Assembly (NCBI RefSeq): GCF_003236365.1
Contig: NZ_POTZ01000006.1
Coordinates: 1 to 41,449 of the forward strand
Direction of reading: 5' to 3'
Source of the DNA: Streptomyces sp. NTH33
GTDB taxonomy: Bacteria > Actinomycetota > Actinomycetes > Streptomycetales > Streptomycetaceae
DNA length: 41,449 bases
Under the pieces are notes generated by a model that was not told where the DNA came from, ran no database searches, and saw only the letters and a program-made list of their open reading frames with translations. Shown in pieces: positions 15,921 to 26,000 of this stretch; the first letter of the stretch is position 1; each line of letters opens with the position of its first letter. Both the position numbers and the translations under genes were made by a program.

Positions 15921-18900
15921 TCAGCGGCGCGGGCGGGACGATCGCAGGCCGCCCGGCCTGCGGCCTCCCGCGGATGTCGTCCGCGTCGCCTTCCGTGCTT
16001 CCCTCAGCGGTTCGCCGAGGGATTCCAGACTCACCTGCGCATCGCGCACGGCCTGGCTCAGGGCTGCGAGGAAGGTCGCCTGGATGTCGACGATCTCGCT
16101 CTTCGACAGACGGCTGGAGTTGTAGTTGAAGCGCAGGCTGAGGGCGTCCCCGCTCGGCTTCCCGTACAGACAGACGTCGAGTTGCGAGGTCTGGTAGGCG
16201 GGCGGCAGGAAGTCGGTGAACTGGAACGCGCTGGAGAACACCGGGTTCTGTCCCGGCCGCGCCGGAATGGCGAGCCGCTCGAGGAGGCGGGTGAAGGGGT
16301 ACCGGCTGTTCGCGTACGAAGCCACGCTCTTGCGCTGGGCGCGCCGGACCACGTCACCGAACGAGTCGGAGGCGGTCAGCCCGATGCGGACGGACAGCGG
16401 GTTCACGAACGCGCCGACCATCCCCTCCATCTCCTTGGTGTCCCTGCCCGAGAACGGAACGCACGTCACGATGTCCTCATCGGAACCGATGTCGTGCAGC
16501 GCGACCACGAATGCGCTGAGGAGCACCACGTGGACGGTCGCGTCGAGCCCCCTGGCCAGTTCGGCCACGGCCGTCGCCAGGTCCGGGCCGATCTCGAAAT
16601 CCAGCGTGTCGTTGACGACTTCCACCGAGTGCGCGTCGTGGTCTCCGATCCTCAACCGGGGCAGGGGTCCCTTGAGCTCGTCGGTCCAGTAGGTCTCCAT
16701 CGCCGCGCTCTCCGGGCCCGACAGCCACTTCTGGCGGTCTCGGACGAAGCCGCTGAACGACATGGTCAGCGGTTCCAGTTCGGGCGTTCGCCGCTCCACC
16801 CGGGCGCGGTAGGCCACCAGCAGCTCACGGAGCAGGTTCCCCATGCTGGTCCCGTCGGCCACGATGTGGTGCACGTTCAGGTAGGCGCAGTAGTGGTCCT
16901 CCGCCAGCCTGTAGAGCTTCGCCCGCACGGGCGGCACCGAGAGGTCGTCGAAGGGGACCGCGTTGTCGGCCTGGATGAGGAGCGTGCTCTCCTCCTCCGG
17001 GTCGTCCGCTCCGGTCACGTCCACCAGGGGCACGTCGAGGTCGTGCCGGGGCAGCACTCGCTGGCGCGGACCGTGCTCGGTGTCCTGGAGGGACAGGCGC
17101 AGGGCGTCGTGGCGCTCGACCAGGAACCCGACGGCTTCACGGAAGGCGGTGACGTCCACCGCCTCGTGGACGTGGTGCCACACCGGCAGGTTCAACTCGG
17201 CCCGGCCTTCGCCGAGCTGGTGCTGCAGCCACATTCCCTGCTGGCCGTTCCACAGTTCGAACCACGTCTCGTCAGCGGGGTCCTGCCCCGTCGGGGCCAC
17301 GGCCGCGGAGCCCTCCGCCGGCTCCTCCCCGACGGCCGCCTTCTCCGGAGCCAGGTACGCGGCGAGGTCCGCGACGGTCAGGTGGGCGAACAGGTCGGCG
17401 ATCGTCAGTTTGACACCGAGCGCCTTCTGCAGGCTGTTGGCCAGTCGCAGGGCGAGCAGCGAGTCCCCGCCCAGGTCGAACAGGCTGGCGAAGACGTTGA
17501 TGTCGGAGATGCCGAACTCGGCAGCCCACAGGCCGGCCAGGGTGCGTTCGAGCTCGGTGTACCCACCGTCCGCGCGTCCCGTGAGCCGCACGGACGCCGT
17601 GCCCGGCGTCGGGGGCACGGCGGGACCGGCGGCCGAAGAGCGGGCGGACACCTTCCGCTGGATGGACTCGGCGAGCCGCAGGGGCGCCGTCGCCATCCGT
17701 GCCCGCAGTGCCGCGGGATCGAGGGAACCCAGCATGCCGTAGTTGATCTCGCCGACGATCACCTGCGTGGACGATCCCCGGAGGATCGCCTCGTAGCTGG
17801 CGATGCCCTCCTCGATCCCGACGGACCGGAAGAACCCCTGGTCCTGCCGGACGCCGTGGTCCGCGGCCATGCCCGTGCCGATCCAGTCGGTCCAGTTCAC
17901 CGTGAAGGTGCGCAGGCCCGCCTTGTTCCGCCATGCGGCGAATCCGTCGAGGTACTGGTTGGCCGCGGTGTAGTCGCTCTGGCCGGCGGAACCGAACAGC
18001 GCCGTGGTGGAGCTGAACAGCACCATCACGGGCCGATCGGCAAGGGTCGCCTCGTGGAGCGCCACAGCGCCGTCCGCCTTGGGGGCGAGCGTGGCGCGGA
18101 AGGTCTGTGCCGACTTGCGCAGGAGGAAACCGTCGCCGGCGGTTCCCGCCGCGTGGACCACGTGGGTGATGGCGCCGAGCTCGGCCCTCACGGCCGCGAC
18201 GACACGTGCCATGTCCTGCGCGTCCGCGACGTCACCCTGGAGGCACACGACGCGGGTGCCCCTCGCTTCCATCTCCTGGATCAGCGCGATCCGGGCGGCG
18301 CTCCTGCCTCCCCCGCTCAGGACCTCGTCCCATTCGGCCCGCGCGGGCATCGCGCTCCTGCCGACCAGCGCGATCCCCGCCCCGGGCCGCCGCAGGCTGA
18401 TCGACCGGGCCACTTCCAGCCCGAGACCGCCCATGCCTCCGGTGATCAGGTGCACTTCGCCGGCGGACGCCTCGTGCTCCGGGGCGGCCTCGGCCAGATC
18501 CACCGCATCCAGTTCCGCGGCGTAGCGGTCCGTTCCCCGGAGGGCGATCTGGCCGAGGGGGTCGGAGCAGAGGATCTCCTCGACCCATGCCGCGGGCGCC
18601 AGGTCGTCACCCACATCCACGCACCGGCAGCTGATCTCCTGGTGCTCCTGGCCGATGACCTTGGCGAGTCCGAAGAGCGCGGAGTGGGCGGGGACGAGAC
18701 GGGTCTCGTCCCCGGTGACGTGGTGCACGTGCTGTGCGACGACCGTGATCCGATGGGTACCGGCGCCCGCCCCGGCCAGGGCACGGGCACATTCGAGCAA
18801 CCCCATGACGCCCTCGTCGAGCAGCCTCTCCTGCCCTTGCGTGCCGTCGCCGTCCGCCCCGTCGCCGACCACGTAGACGATCTCCGACGGCAGGGGATCC

Positions 18901-21900
18901 GGCCAGGACGCCCAGTCCGTGCCCGCGGGGGCCGTCCCGACGGTGACGCCGGCCGCGCGCAGTCCTGCCGCCGTCGCCTCGAGCAGTGCCGACCCGGCAC
19001 CGACGACCAGGGCCGTGCGGACGTCGCGACGTCCCTCCTGCCCGCGGTCCGCACGCACCCAGTTCAGCGTGTGGTGCACGACCGAACCCCGGGCACTGTC
19101 GATGGTCCGTCGCGGGCTGTTGACCCGCTTCGCGGTGAACCCCTTGATCTCCAGGACGACGGCACCGGCAGGGTCGTGGACCATCACGTCGACCTTGCGG
19201 ATCTCGCCGCTCTGCTGGAAGCGTGGGTCCGGTTCGATCACGCTGACGCACGACGCCGGCATCGGGCCGTGCACCACCAGCCGGTCGTAGGCCAGCGGCA
19301 GGTAGAAGTCCCCGTTCGCCTCGCGCTGCTCGTCCTCCCCGTCGAACATGGCCCACCGGTGGAATCCGGTGGCGAGGTCCAGCAGCGCGGGATGCAGCAC
19401 GTAGTCGGCCGTCTCCTCCCGGAAGCGGGTGGGCAGGGCCATCGATCCCAGGGCGCACCGGACACCCACGTCCACCGTGCGCAGGCTCTCCTGCCAGCGG
19501 CTGCCGAACTCCATCACGCGGTGTCCGGCCTGGAGGGAGGCACCGTCCATGGTGGCGAGCCCGCAGCGGGCGGCGAACTCCGCGGGATCCGTGCCCACGG
19601 GCGCCGGCTGCGGGTCCGCGGCCACTCGGCCCCGTACGTGCAGGGTCCACTGCCGGCCTACGGCCGCGTCCGGGTCGTGGCTCACGACCCGGAACTCGGC
19701 TCCGCCCTCCTCGCCGGCCCGCACGATCGTGTGCGCCATGCGCGGCCGATCCGCCGTCACCAGGAGCGGCACCTGGAACTCGACGTCGCTGACCACCGTC
19801 ACCGGCGTGCCGAAGAGCGCCGATCCTGCCGCGCGGGCCATCTCCAGATAGGTCGTACCCGGGACGATCGCCTCCGAGAGCATCCGGTGCTCGCTGAGCA
19901 CCCAGTGCCGCTCGAGGTCGAACTCGGTACGGAACACTACCTCGTCGACCGTGTGGAGCAGCAGTTCGTCCAGCAGGGCGTGGGGTGCGGGACCGGCCGG
20001 GGCGGCCGACACCGAGGGCGCGGGGTCGAGCCAGTACCGGCGGCGTTCGAAGGGGTAGGTGGGCAGGGCCACTCGCCCGGGGTTCTCCTCACGGTGGTAC
20101 GCGGACCAGTCCGGGGCCACGCCCGCCTGCCACAGCAGTCCGAGGGCCCGCTGTACGGACGCCAGCTGCCCGCGGACGTCACGGGCGTGCGGCAGGGATC
20201 CCACGACCACGCGGGCCTCGCCCTCGGCGAGCTGGCGCGTGACGAGGCTGCGCAGCGTCTGGCCCGGGCCGACCTCGAGGAACACCAGGCGGTCGTCGGC
20301 CGCCAGGGTCTCGATCCCCTTGGCGAACTCGACGGTGGAGAGTACGTGGGCCCCCCAGTAGGCGGGGTCGGTCGCCTCTTCGTCAGTGATCCAGTCCCCG
20401 GTGACGTTGGAGACGAAGGGGAGGTGCGGGGCGGTCAGGGAGACCTCTGAGACCGCCTTGACGAACTCCTCGACCATGGGGGCCATCAGCGGGGTGTGGA
20501 AGGCGTGCGAGGTCGCCACGGGCCTCGCGCCGATCCCGTCGGCTGCCAGGACGGCGGCGAATTCCGCCACCGGGCCGGCCGCTCCCGCGACCACGCAGTC
20601 GGCCGGTCCGTTGTGCGCGGCCAGGGTCAGCCCTTCGGGCAGCCGTGCTTCGACGGTGCTCCGTCCGGCCGAGACGCTCAGCATGGCTCCGGGGGCCTGC
20701 TCCTGCATCAGCCTGCCCCGCAGGGCGATCAGCCGGAGGGCGTCACCGAGTGTGAAGACTCCTGCCAGGCAGGCTGCGACGTACTCCCCGAGGCTGTGCC
20801 CGGCCATCGCGGTCGGGGTCACGCCCCACGACGACCACAGCACGGCCAGCGCGTACTCGACGGTGAACAGGGCGGGCTGGGCGAACTCGGTCCTGGTCAG
20901 GAGCTCGGCGGCGCCCGCGTCGTCCGGCGGGCACAGCAGCAGGTCCCGCACGTCCATGCCGAGCGCGTCGCGCAGCCCTTCCGCGCAGCGGTCCACCGCC
21001 GCCCGGAACTCCGTTTCCCGGTCGTAGAGTTCGCGCGCCATCCCGGGATGCTGGGAACCCTGACCGGTGAACAGCATCGCCACCTGCGCGGAGGTGCGGT
21101 GCGCCGTCCCGGTCGCCAGCGCGGCGGGGTCACGGTCTTCCAGCGCCCGGGCCGCCTCCTGCGGCGACGAGGCGACGACGGTCCGGCGGTGCCTGAACTC
21201 CTCGCGCCCCTGTGCCAGGGTGAAGGCCACGTCGACGAGCGCCTGCGGCTCCCGGCGCAGGTGCTCCGCCAGGCGGTCGGTCACCCGTTCCAGCGCCTCG
21301 GGTGTACGGGCCGAGAGCACGAGGAGCTGCGAGGGACGCGCGGGCTCGGTGACCGGTCGCTCCGGTGCCTCCTCCAGGACGACGTGGGCGTTGGTGCCGC
21401 CGAACCCGAACGCGCTCACGCCCGCCCTTCGTGGTCCGTCGGGCGACTCCCACAGGGTCAGATCGCGCTGGACGCGGAACGGCGACCGGTCGAAGTCGAT
21501 CTGCGGGTTGGCCTGGTTGAAGTGCAAGGTCGGGGGGAGCATGCCGTGCCGCAGCGACAGCGTCGTCTTCAGGAGGCCCGCCATGCCCGAGGCCGCGTCC
21601 AGGTGGCCGACGTTGGACTTGACGGAGCCGATGGTGCAGTAGCCCGTGCGCTCGGTGCTCTGGAAGAACGCCCTGGTCAGTGCCTCGATCTCGATGGAGT
21701 CGCCGATCTGCGTACCGCTGCCGTGCGCTTCCACGTAGCTGATGCTGTCGGCCTCGACGCCCGCGACGTCAAGTGCCTCCAGCACGACGGAGGACTGCCC
21801 TGCCACGGCCGGGGCGGAGAAGCTCGCCTTCGTGGCGCCGTCGTTGTTGACCGCCGTGCCCTTGATCACGGCGTGAACCGTGTCGTTGTCGGCCAGCGCG

Positions 21901-22661
21901 TCGGTGAGCCGCTTCAGGAGGACGACGCCCACGCCGTTGTTGAAGACCGTGCCCCGGCTGTCGGCGTCGAAGGGCCGGCAGTGCCCGTCCGGCGACATGA
22001 TGCCGCTCTCCTGGAACCGGTACCCCTTCTGCGGGCTGACCTTGAACGCCACTCCGCCCGCGAGCGCCATGCCCGATTCGTGGTTGAGCAGGCTCTGGCA
22101 CGCGAGGTGGACCGCGACCAGCGAGCTGGAACAGGCGGTGTGCACGGGGATGCTCGGCCCCTGGAGGTCGAGCTTGTAGGAGACACGGGTGGTCAGGAAG
22201 CCCAGCTCGTTGCCCAGTCCCACGTTGGAGGCACCGATCGCGGCGCCGTCGTCGAGGTTGGCGAAGACATGGGGCAGGTAGGCGCTGGTGCCGGCCCCGC
22301 CGAACACGCCCACGGTGGTGTCGATCCGGCTCGGGCTGTACCCCGCGTTCTCCAGGGCCTCCCATGCCGTCTCGAGGAAGACCCGGTGCTGCGGGTCCAT
22401 GATGGTGGCCTCTCGCGGCGTGTAGCCGAAGAACTCCGCGTCGAAGAGGTCGATCCCCTCGGTGCGGGCGCCGGCCTTCACGTAGTCCGCCTGGGAGAAC
22501 TCCTCCACGGGGACGCCGGCGGAGATCAGTTCGTCGTCGTCGAAGAAACCGATGGATTCCACGCCATTGCGCAGGTTGTGCCAGAACCGGTCCAGGTCAA
22601 GGGCACCAGGGAAACGTCCGGCGACGCCGATGATGGCCACGTCGCAGCCGAATTCCTGCAT
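15921..22661 (-). CDS. Hybrid PKS-NRPS protein: KS-AT-DH-KR-ACP-C
   Basis: About 2246 residues. KS (6-430): Cys177 in HTACSSS, His313 in EAHGSGTQIGD, His353 in SNVGHLDAA. AT (525-820): Ser623 in GHSLGEY; HAFH (719-722) indicates malonyl-CoA. DH (895-1180): His925 in HRMLSEAIVPG, where the usual Gly of HxxxGxxxxP is Ser, and Asp1095 in HPALLDLATGFH, so activity is plausible. KR (1195-1640): TGGMGGLGLEVA and Tyr1564 in DYTAAN. ACP: GGDSL, Ser1734. The final condensation domain has H1931-H-I-V-A-D-G, fully canonical. No ER, no methyltransferase and no A or PCP follow the C domain. The module would add a two-carbon unit, reduce and dehydrate it, then pass the chain to an acceptor on another protein. 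The ATG at 22661 has only a weak upstream GGAAG; GTG 22679 or an upstream start at 22727 are alternatives. Confidence 0.94.
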   Translation of the reverse strand: MQEFGCDVAIIGVAGRFPGALDLDRFWHNLRNGVESIGFFDDDELISAGVPVEEFSQADYVKAGARTEGIDLFDAEFFGYTPREATIMDPQHRVFLETAWEALENAGYSPSRIDTTVGVFGGAGTSAYLPHVFANLDDGAAIGASNVGLGNELGFLTTRVSYKLDLQGPSIPVHTACSSSLVAVHLACQSLLNHESGMALAGGVAFKVSPQKGYRFQESGIMSPDGHCRPFDADSRGTVFNNGVGVVLLKRLTDALADNDTVHAVIKGTAVNNDGATKASFSAPAVAGQSSVVLEALDVAGVEADSISYVEAHGSGTQIGDSIEIEALTRAFFQSTERTGYCTIGSVKSNVGHLDAASGMAGLLKTTLSLRHGMLPPTLHFNQANPQIDFDRSPFRVQRDLTLWESPDGPRRAGVSAFGFGGTNAHVVLEEAPERPVTEPARPSQLLVLSARTPEALERVTDRLAEHLRREPQALVDVAFTLAQGREEFRHRRTVVASSPQEAARALEDRDPAALATGTAHRTSAQVAMLFTGQGSQHPGMARELYDRETEFRAAVDRCAEGLRDALGMDVRDLLLCPPDDAGAAELLTRTEFAQPALFTVEYALAVLWSSWGVTPTAMAGHSLGEYVAACLAGVFTLGDALRLIALRGRLMQEQAPGAMLSVSAGRSTVEARLPEGLTLAAHNGPADCVVAGAAGPVAEFAAVLAADGIGARPVATSHAFHTPLMAPMVEEFVKAVSEVSLTAPHLPFVSNVTGDWITDEEATDPAYWGAHVLSTVEFAKGIETLAADDRLVFLEVGPGQTLRSLVTRQLAEGEARVVVGSLPHARDVRGQLASVQRALGLLWQAGVAPDWSAYHREENPGRVALPTYPFERRRYWLDPAPSVSAAPAGPAPHALLDELLLHTVDEVVFRTEFDLERHWVLSEHRMLSEAIVPGTTYLEMARAAGSALFGTPVTVVSDVEFQVPLLVTADRPRMAHTIVRAGEEGGAEFRVVSHDPDAAVGRQWTLHVRGRVAADPQPAPVGTDPAEFAARCGLATMDGASLQAGHRVMEFGSRWQESLRTVDVGVRCALGSMALPTRFREETADYVLHPALLDLATGFHRWAMFDGEDEQREANGDFYLPLAYDRLVVHGPMPASCVSVIEPDPRFQQSGEIRKVDVMVHDPAGAVVLEIKGFTAKRVNSPRRTIDSARGSVVHHTLNWVRADRGQEGRRDVRTALVVGAGSALLEATAAGLRAAGVTVGTAPAGTDWASWPDPLPSEIVYVVGDGADGDGTQGQERLLDEGVMGLLECARALAGAGAGTHRITVVAQHVHHVTGDETRLVPAHSALFGLAKVIGQEHQEISCRCVDVGDDLAPAAWVEEILCSDPLGQIALRGTDRYAAELDAVDLAEAAPEHEASAGEVHLITGGMGGLGLEVARSISLRRPGAGIALVGRSAMPARAEWDEVLSGGGRSAARIALIQEMEARGTRVVCLQGDVADAQDMARVVAAVRAELGAITHVVHAAGTAGDGFLLRKSAQTFRATLAPKADGAVALHEATLADRPVMVLFSSTTALFGSAGQSDYTAANQYLDGFAAWRNKAGLRTFTVNWTDWIGTGMAADHGVRQDQGFFRSVGIEEGIASYEAILRGSSTQVIVGEINYGMLGSLDPAALRARMATAPLRLAESIQRKVSARSSAAGPAVPPTPGTASVRLTGRADGGYTELERTLAGLWAAEFGISDINVFASLFDLGGDSLLALRLANSLQKALGVKLTIADLFAHLTVADLAAYLAPEKAAVGEEPAEGSAAVAPTGQDPADETWFELWNGQQGMWLQHQLGEGRAELNLPVWHHVHEAVDVTAFREAVGFLVERHDALRLSLQDTEHGPRQRVLPRHDLDVPLVDVTGADDPEEESTLLIQADNAVPFDDLSVPPVRAKLYRLAEDHYCAYLNVHHIVADGTSMGNLLRELLVAYRARVERRTPELEPLTMSFSGFVRDRQKWLSGPESAAMETYWTDELKGPLPRLRIGDHDAHSVEVVNDTLDFEIGPDLATAVAELARGLDATVHVVLLSAFVVALHDIGSDEDIVTCVPFSGRDTKEMEGMVGAFVNPLSVRIGLTASDSFGDVVRRAQRKSVASYANSRYPFTRLLERLAIPARPGQNPVFSSAFQFTDFLPPAYQTSQLDVCLYGKPSGDALSLRFNYNSSRLSKSEIVDIQATFLAALSQAVRDAQVSLESLGEPLREARKATRTTSAGGRRPGGLRSSRPRR

Positions 22662-22919
22662 CGCGCTAGCGTCTTCCACCGGGTTGCCCAATCTGTCGCA
22701 GGACCGCACTGCTTCGCGACGCCGCACCTCGACGGGAAGGCGGCAGCGGCAACTCCTGCTCAGTGGGCGGCCGCGAGGAGCGGTCGGCCGAGCACGGAGT
22801 GGAGGCGGTCCGAATCAGGAAAAGAGAGAAAAAGGAGTACGCGCCGACAGGAGATCCGACTCACTGCGGACTTGCGTCACACCCGGGCCGAAGCGCACAG
22901 CTCAGCCACTATGAGGTAC

Positions 22920-22962
22920 ATATTCTTAGTCGATCCCGACCGTGTCAAGAGGGATCCTCTTG
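22920..22962 (-). promoter_or_regulatory. Candidate PKS promoter with palindromic operator over the -35 box
   Basis: On the minus strand a perfect TTGACA (22943-22948) is followed 17 nt later by GAATAT (22920-22925), or 15 nt later by AAGAAT (22922-22927), in an AT-rich patch. Overlapping the -35 is a perfect 7-3-7 inverted repeat CAAGAGGGATCCTCTTG (22946-22962). A repressor bound there would block the promoter. No transcription-factor family is identifiable from the palindrome alone. Confidence 0.6.
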
Positions 22963-22982
22963 CGGTCTCCACAGGTCGCGGA

Positions 22983-23018
22983 CCTGCCGCAGGCCGGGAG
23001 GGAACGGCCTGCGGCAGG
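22983..23018 (-). terminator. Terminator-like hairpin after the A-PCP-C NRPS gene
   Basis: Perfect 13-bp stem (CCTGCCGCAGGCC at 22983-22995, complement at 23006-23018) with a 10-nt loop, beginning 24 bp past the stop codon at 23042. Lacks a U-tract, as is common in Streptomyces. It separates the upstream NRPS transcript from the PKS promoter. Confidence 0.7.
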
Positions 23019-23041
23019 CTGCCCTGCGGTCCCCCGAACCG

Positions 23042-26000
23042 TCAGGGCGCGGTCACGTCATCCAGGAGTGTTAGGAAGCGTGCGCCCAACTGCGCGGCGA
23101 AGGAGGCGGGAACCTGATGCGGCCGGTAGCTGACGGTCAGCCGCGGTCCACCGCGTTCGTGCGGGCGCACCTCGGCGACGAGTTCCGTCGGCAGGCCGAA
23201 GGGTGCCGGACGGAAGAACTCGGTCGCCGCCCCGGAAAGCTCCAGTTCTGCCGGGGCGTTGTTCTGCAGCGCGAACATGTTCTGGAACAGCGGCGCGCGC
23301 GGCCCCCGGGGCGGGTTGACCAGCCGGACGACCTCACTGAAGGGGATGTCCTGCGCGGCGAAGGCACGGCGGACCGTGTCCGCGACACGTGCCGGATCGT
23401 TCCTCCCCGCCCCCTTCCCGGAGAACCGCATCCGGACGCACAGCACGTCGACGAGGCAGGACACCGCGCGGTCCAGCCGCTCGTCCCCGCGCAGGGCGAA
23501 CGGAGTACCGACAGCGATGTCGTGGTCTCCCGACACCTCCGCCAGGGCTGCGCCGTAGGCCGTGAGGAGGACGACGAAGGGAGTCACGCCCAGTTCGGCC
23601 GCGCGTTCCTCCACACGTTTGAGCGTCTCCTCCGGCAGGGAGAACACCTGGCATTCCGGTCCTCCGTCGGCCGGCCGGTCGGCGGGGGGTTCGGGAACCG
23701 TCAGGCTGGGGACACCGGTGAGCTCACCGCGCCAGTACGCGCGCTGCTGCTCCAGCGTCTCGGACGTGAGGCGGGCCCGCTGGGCGTCCGCCACCTCCTG
23801 CAGCGTCGGCCCCGTCTCTCCCGGGGGGATGCGGCCGATCCTCGACGCGTTGTAGGCGTCGGCGAGGTCCCCCGCCAGAACGGACTCGGACCAGCCGTCG
23901 AAGGCCACGTGGTGCACGACGAGACCGATGAGGTGTGACGCGCCGGGTCCGATCGTCACCATGACCACCCGCCAGATCTCGCCCTCCTCGAGCCGGAAGG
24001 GCCGGCCCAGCGCCTGCCGCAGGAGGGCGTGGGCCTCCTCGGGATCCGGTGCCCACAGCACCGCCGGCCGGGGAGGCGCGACATCGAGCGGGACCGCGGC
24101 CGGGCCGGGGTCCGCGTCGAAACGGTAGGAGGAGCGCAGGGCCTCGTGCCGGCGGTGGACGTGTTCGACGGCTCGGGCCAGCGCCTCCGGGTCCACTTCA
24201 CCCTCCACCCGCCAGCCCATCGCGCAGTGGTGCACGAGGTCGTCCGGGGCGAAGACGTGACGCATCAGCATGTCGCTCTGCTGCGGGTTCAACGGCACGG
24301 GGCCGCCGTCGGGCCGGACGTCCGCGGCGCGAAGCTCGTGGCCCGCCTGTTCGAGCCATCGGGCGATGCCCGCGGGGGTGGGACTCCGGTAGACCTGGGA
24401 AAGCGGCAGGGGCTGTGCGTGGCCGCTCTGGAAGACGGCCCGCACCCGGTTCTGGAGGCTGATGGCCAGCAGGGAGTGCCCACCCAGCTCGAAGAAGTCG
24501 TCCTGCGGGCCCACTTCCTCCTGTTCGAGGAGTTCGGCGAAGAGCGCACAGAGCTCCGCCTCCGCGGCCGACCGCGGCGCTTGCGCGGATCGGCCGGGTG
24601 CCACGACCACGTCCGGCAAGGCGGCCCGGTCCAGTTTGCCGTTGCCCGTGAGGGGCATGGCCTCCAGCAGTCCGATCGCGGAAGGGATCATGTAGTGCGG
24701 CAGCACCTCGGCGAGGTGCGCACGGATCTCCGCGACGTCCGGCTCGACGCCCGGCTCCGGAACCACGTGGCCCACCAGGGTGGCTCCCCCGGTGGCGGAT
24801 TCCCGTACGGCGGCCGCCGCGTGGCGCACCGCCGGATGGCCGGCGAGCGCCGCCTCGACTTCACCCAGTTCGATCCGGAAGCCTCGGATCTTCACCTGGC
24901 TGTCGGCACGGCCCAGGTACACCAGCAGCCCGTCAGGGCGCAGACGGGCGAGATCGCCCGAACGGTAGCCCCGGACCAGCCGGCCCGCGGGGTCCTCGAC
25001 GGTGACGAAGCGCGCCGCCGTGAGATCGGGCCGCCCGAGGTAGCCCAGGGCCACTCCGGGACCCACGACCACCATCTCACCGGTCTCGCCCGGCTCGACG
25101 CAGCGGAGTTCCTCGTCGACCAGGAGGAGGTCGAGGTCGGGCAGCGGGCGGCCGATGACGCTGTCACCGTCGTGCAGGTCCGACTGGCGCACCTGGTGGT
25201 ACGAGGTGTGCACGGTCGTTTCGGTGATCCCGTACATGTTGACGAGAACGGGCCGGCCGACACCGTACTTGGCGGCCCAGGGCTTGAGGTCGGAAAAGCG
25301 CAGCGCTTCCCCGCCGAAGACGACGAACCTCAGCGGGAGGCGTTCCTGGTGTCGGCCGTCCTCGGTCACCAGCTGCTGGAACGCCGAAGGCGTCTGGTTC
25401 AGCACCGTCACCCGCTCCTGCCTGAGCAGCCGGTGGAAGGATGCGGGGTCCTTGGCCACGTCGGCGGGCACGAAGACAGCGCAGCCGCCGTGGAGCAGGG
25501 CGCCCCACATCTCCCAGACCGAGAAGTCGAAGGCGAAGGAGTGGAAGACCGTCCAGACGTCCTCGGACGTGAAGCCGAAGACGGCGGCGCTCTCCGAGAA
25601 CAGGCGGAGCACGTTCCGGTGGGTGACCTCGACTCCCTTGGGCCTCCCGGTCGTTCCCGAGGTGAAGATCACGTAGGCCCGCGACTCGGGCGCCACCCGC
25701 TCCGGCAGGGGTACGGCGGCCTGCGGTGCGGCCGACGGGGCATCGACCAGACAGCGCTCGATGCCCGCCGGTACCCGTTCCGCGAGGCTCCTGGACGTCA
25801 CCACGGCCACCGGCGCGGCGTCCTCGAGGATGATGGCGTTCCTCGCCGCCGGAGCCTCAGGGTCCAGCGGGAGGTAGAACGAGCCCGCCTTCAGCACGGC
25901 GAGCGCCGCCACTGCCATCTCGACCGACCGGTCGAGCAGAATACCGACGGGACGCTCCGAGGTCCGGGTGAGGGTCGGCAGTTCCCTCGCGAGGTGCGTG

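Larger units (their letters stand above)
22662..23041 (-). other. 380-bp intergenic region between A-PCP-C and PKS genes
   Basis: Holds, in minus-strand order, a strong hairpin (22983-23018), a palindrome-covered candidate promoter (22920-22962), and an apparent 5' leader of about 250 nt with a pyrimidine-rich stretch (about 22817-22840 read on the minus strand). No convincing coding sequence was seen. It is noticeably more AT-rich around 22905-22950 than the flanking genes. Confidence 0.7.

Noticed and set aside
15804..20450. 1548-codon plus-strand reading frame opposite the PKS gene
   Set aside because: It is antisense to clear KS, AT, DH, KR and C motifs; long antisense frames are expected in 70% GC DNA. 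No recognisable domain in its translation.
22838..22870. Plus-strand purine-rich AAAAAGGAG as a ribosome-binding site
   Set aside because: No start codon leads to a believable protein on the plus strand; the stretch belongs to the PKS leader on the minus strand.
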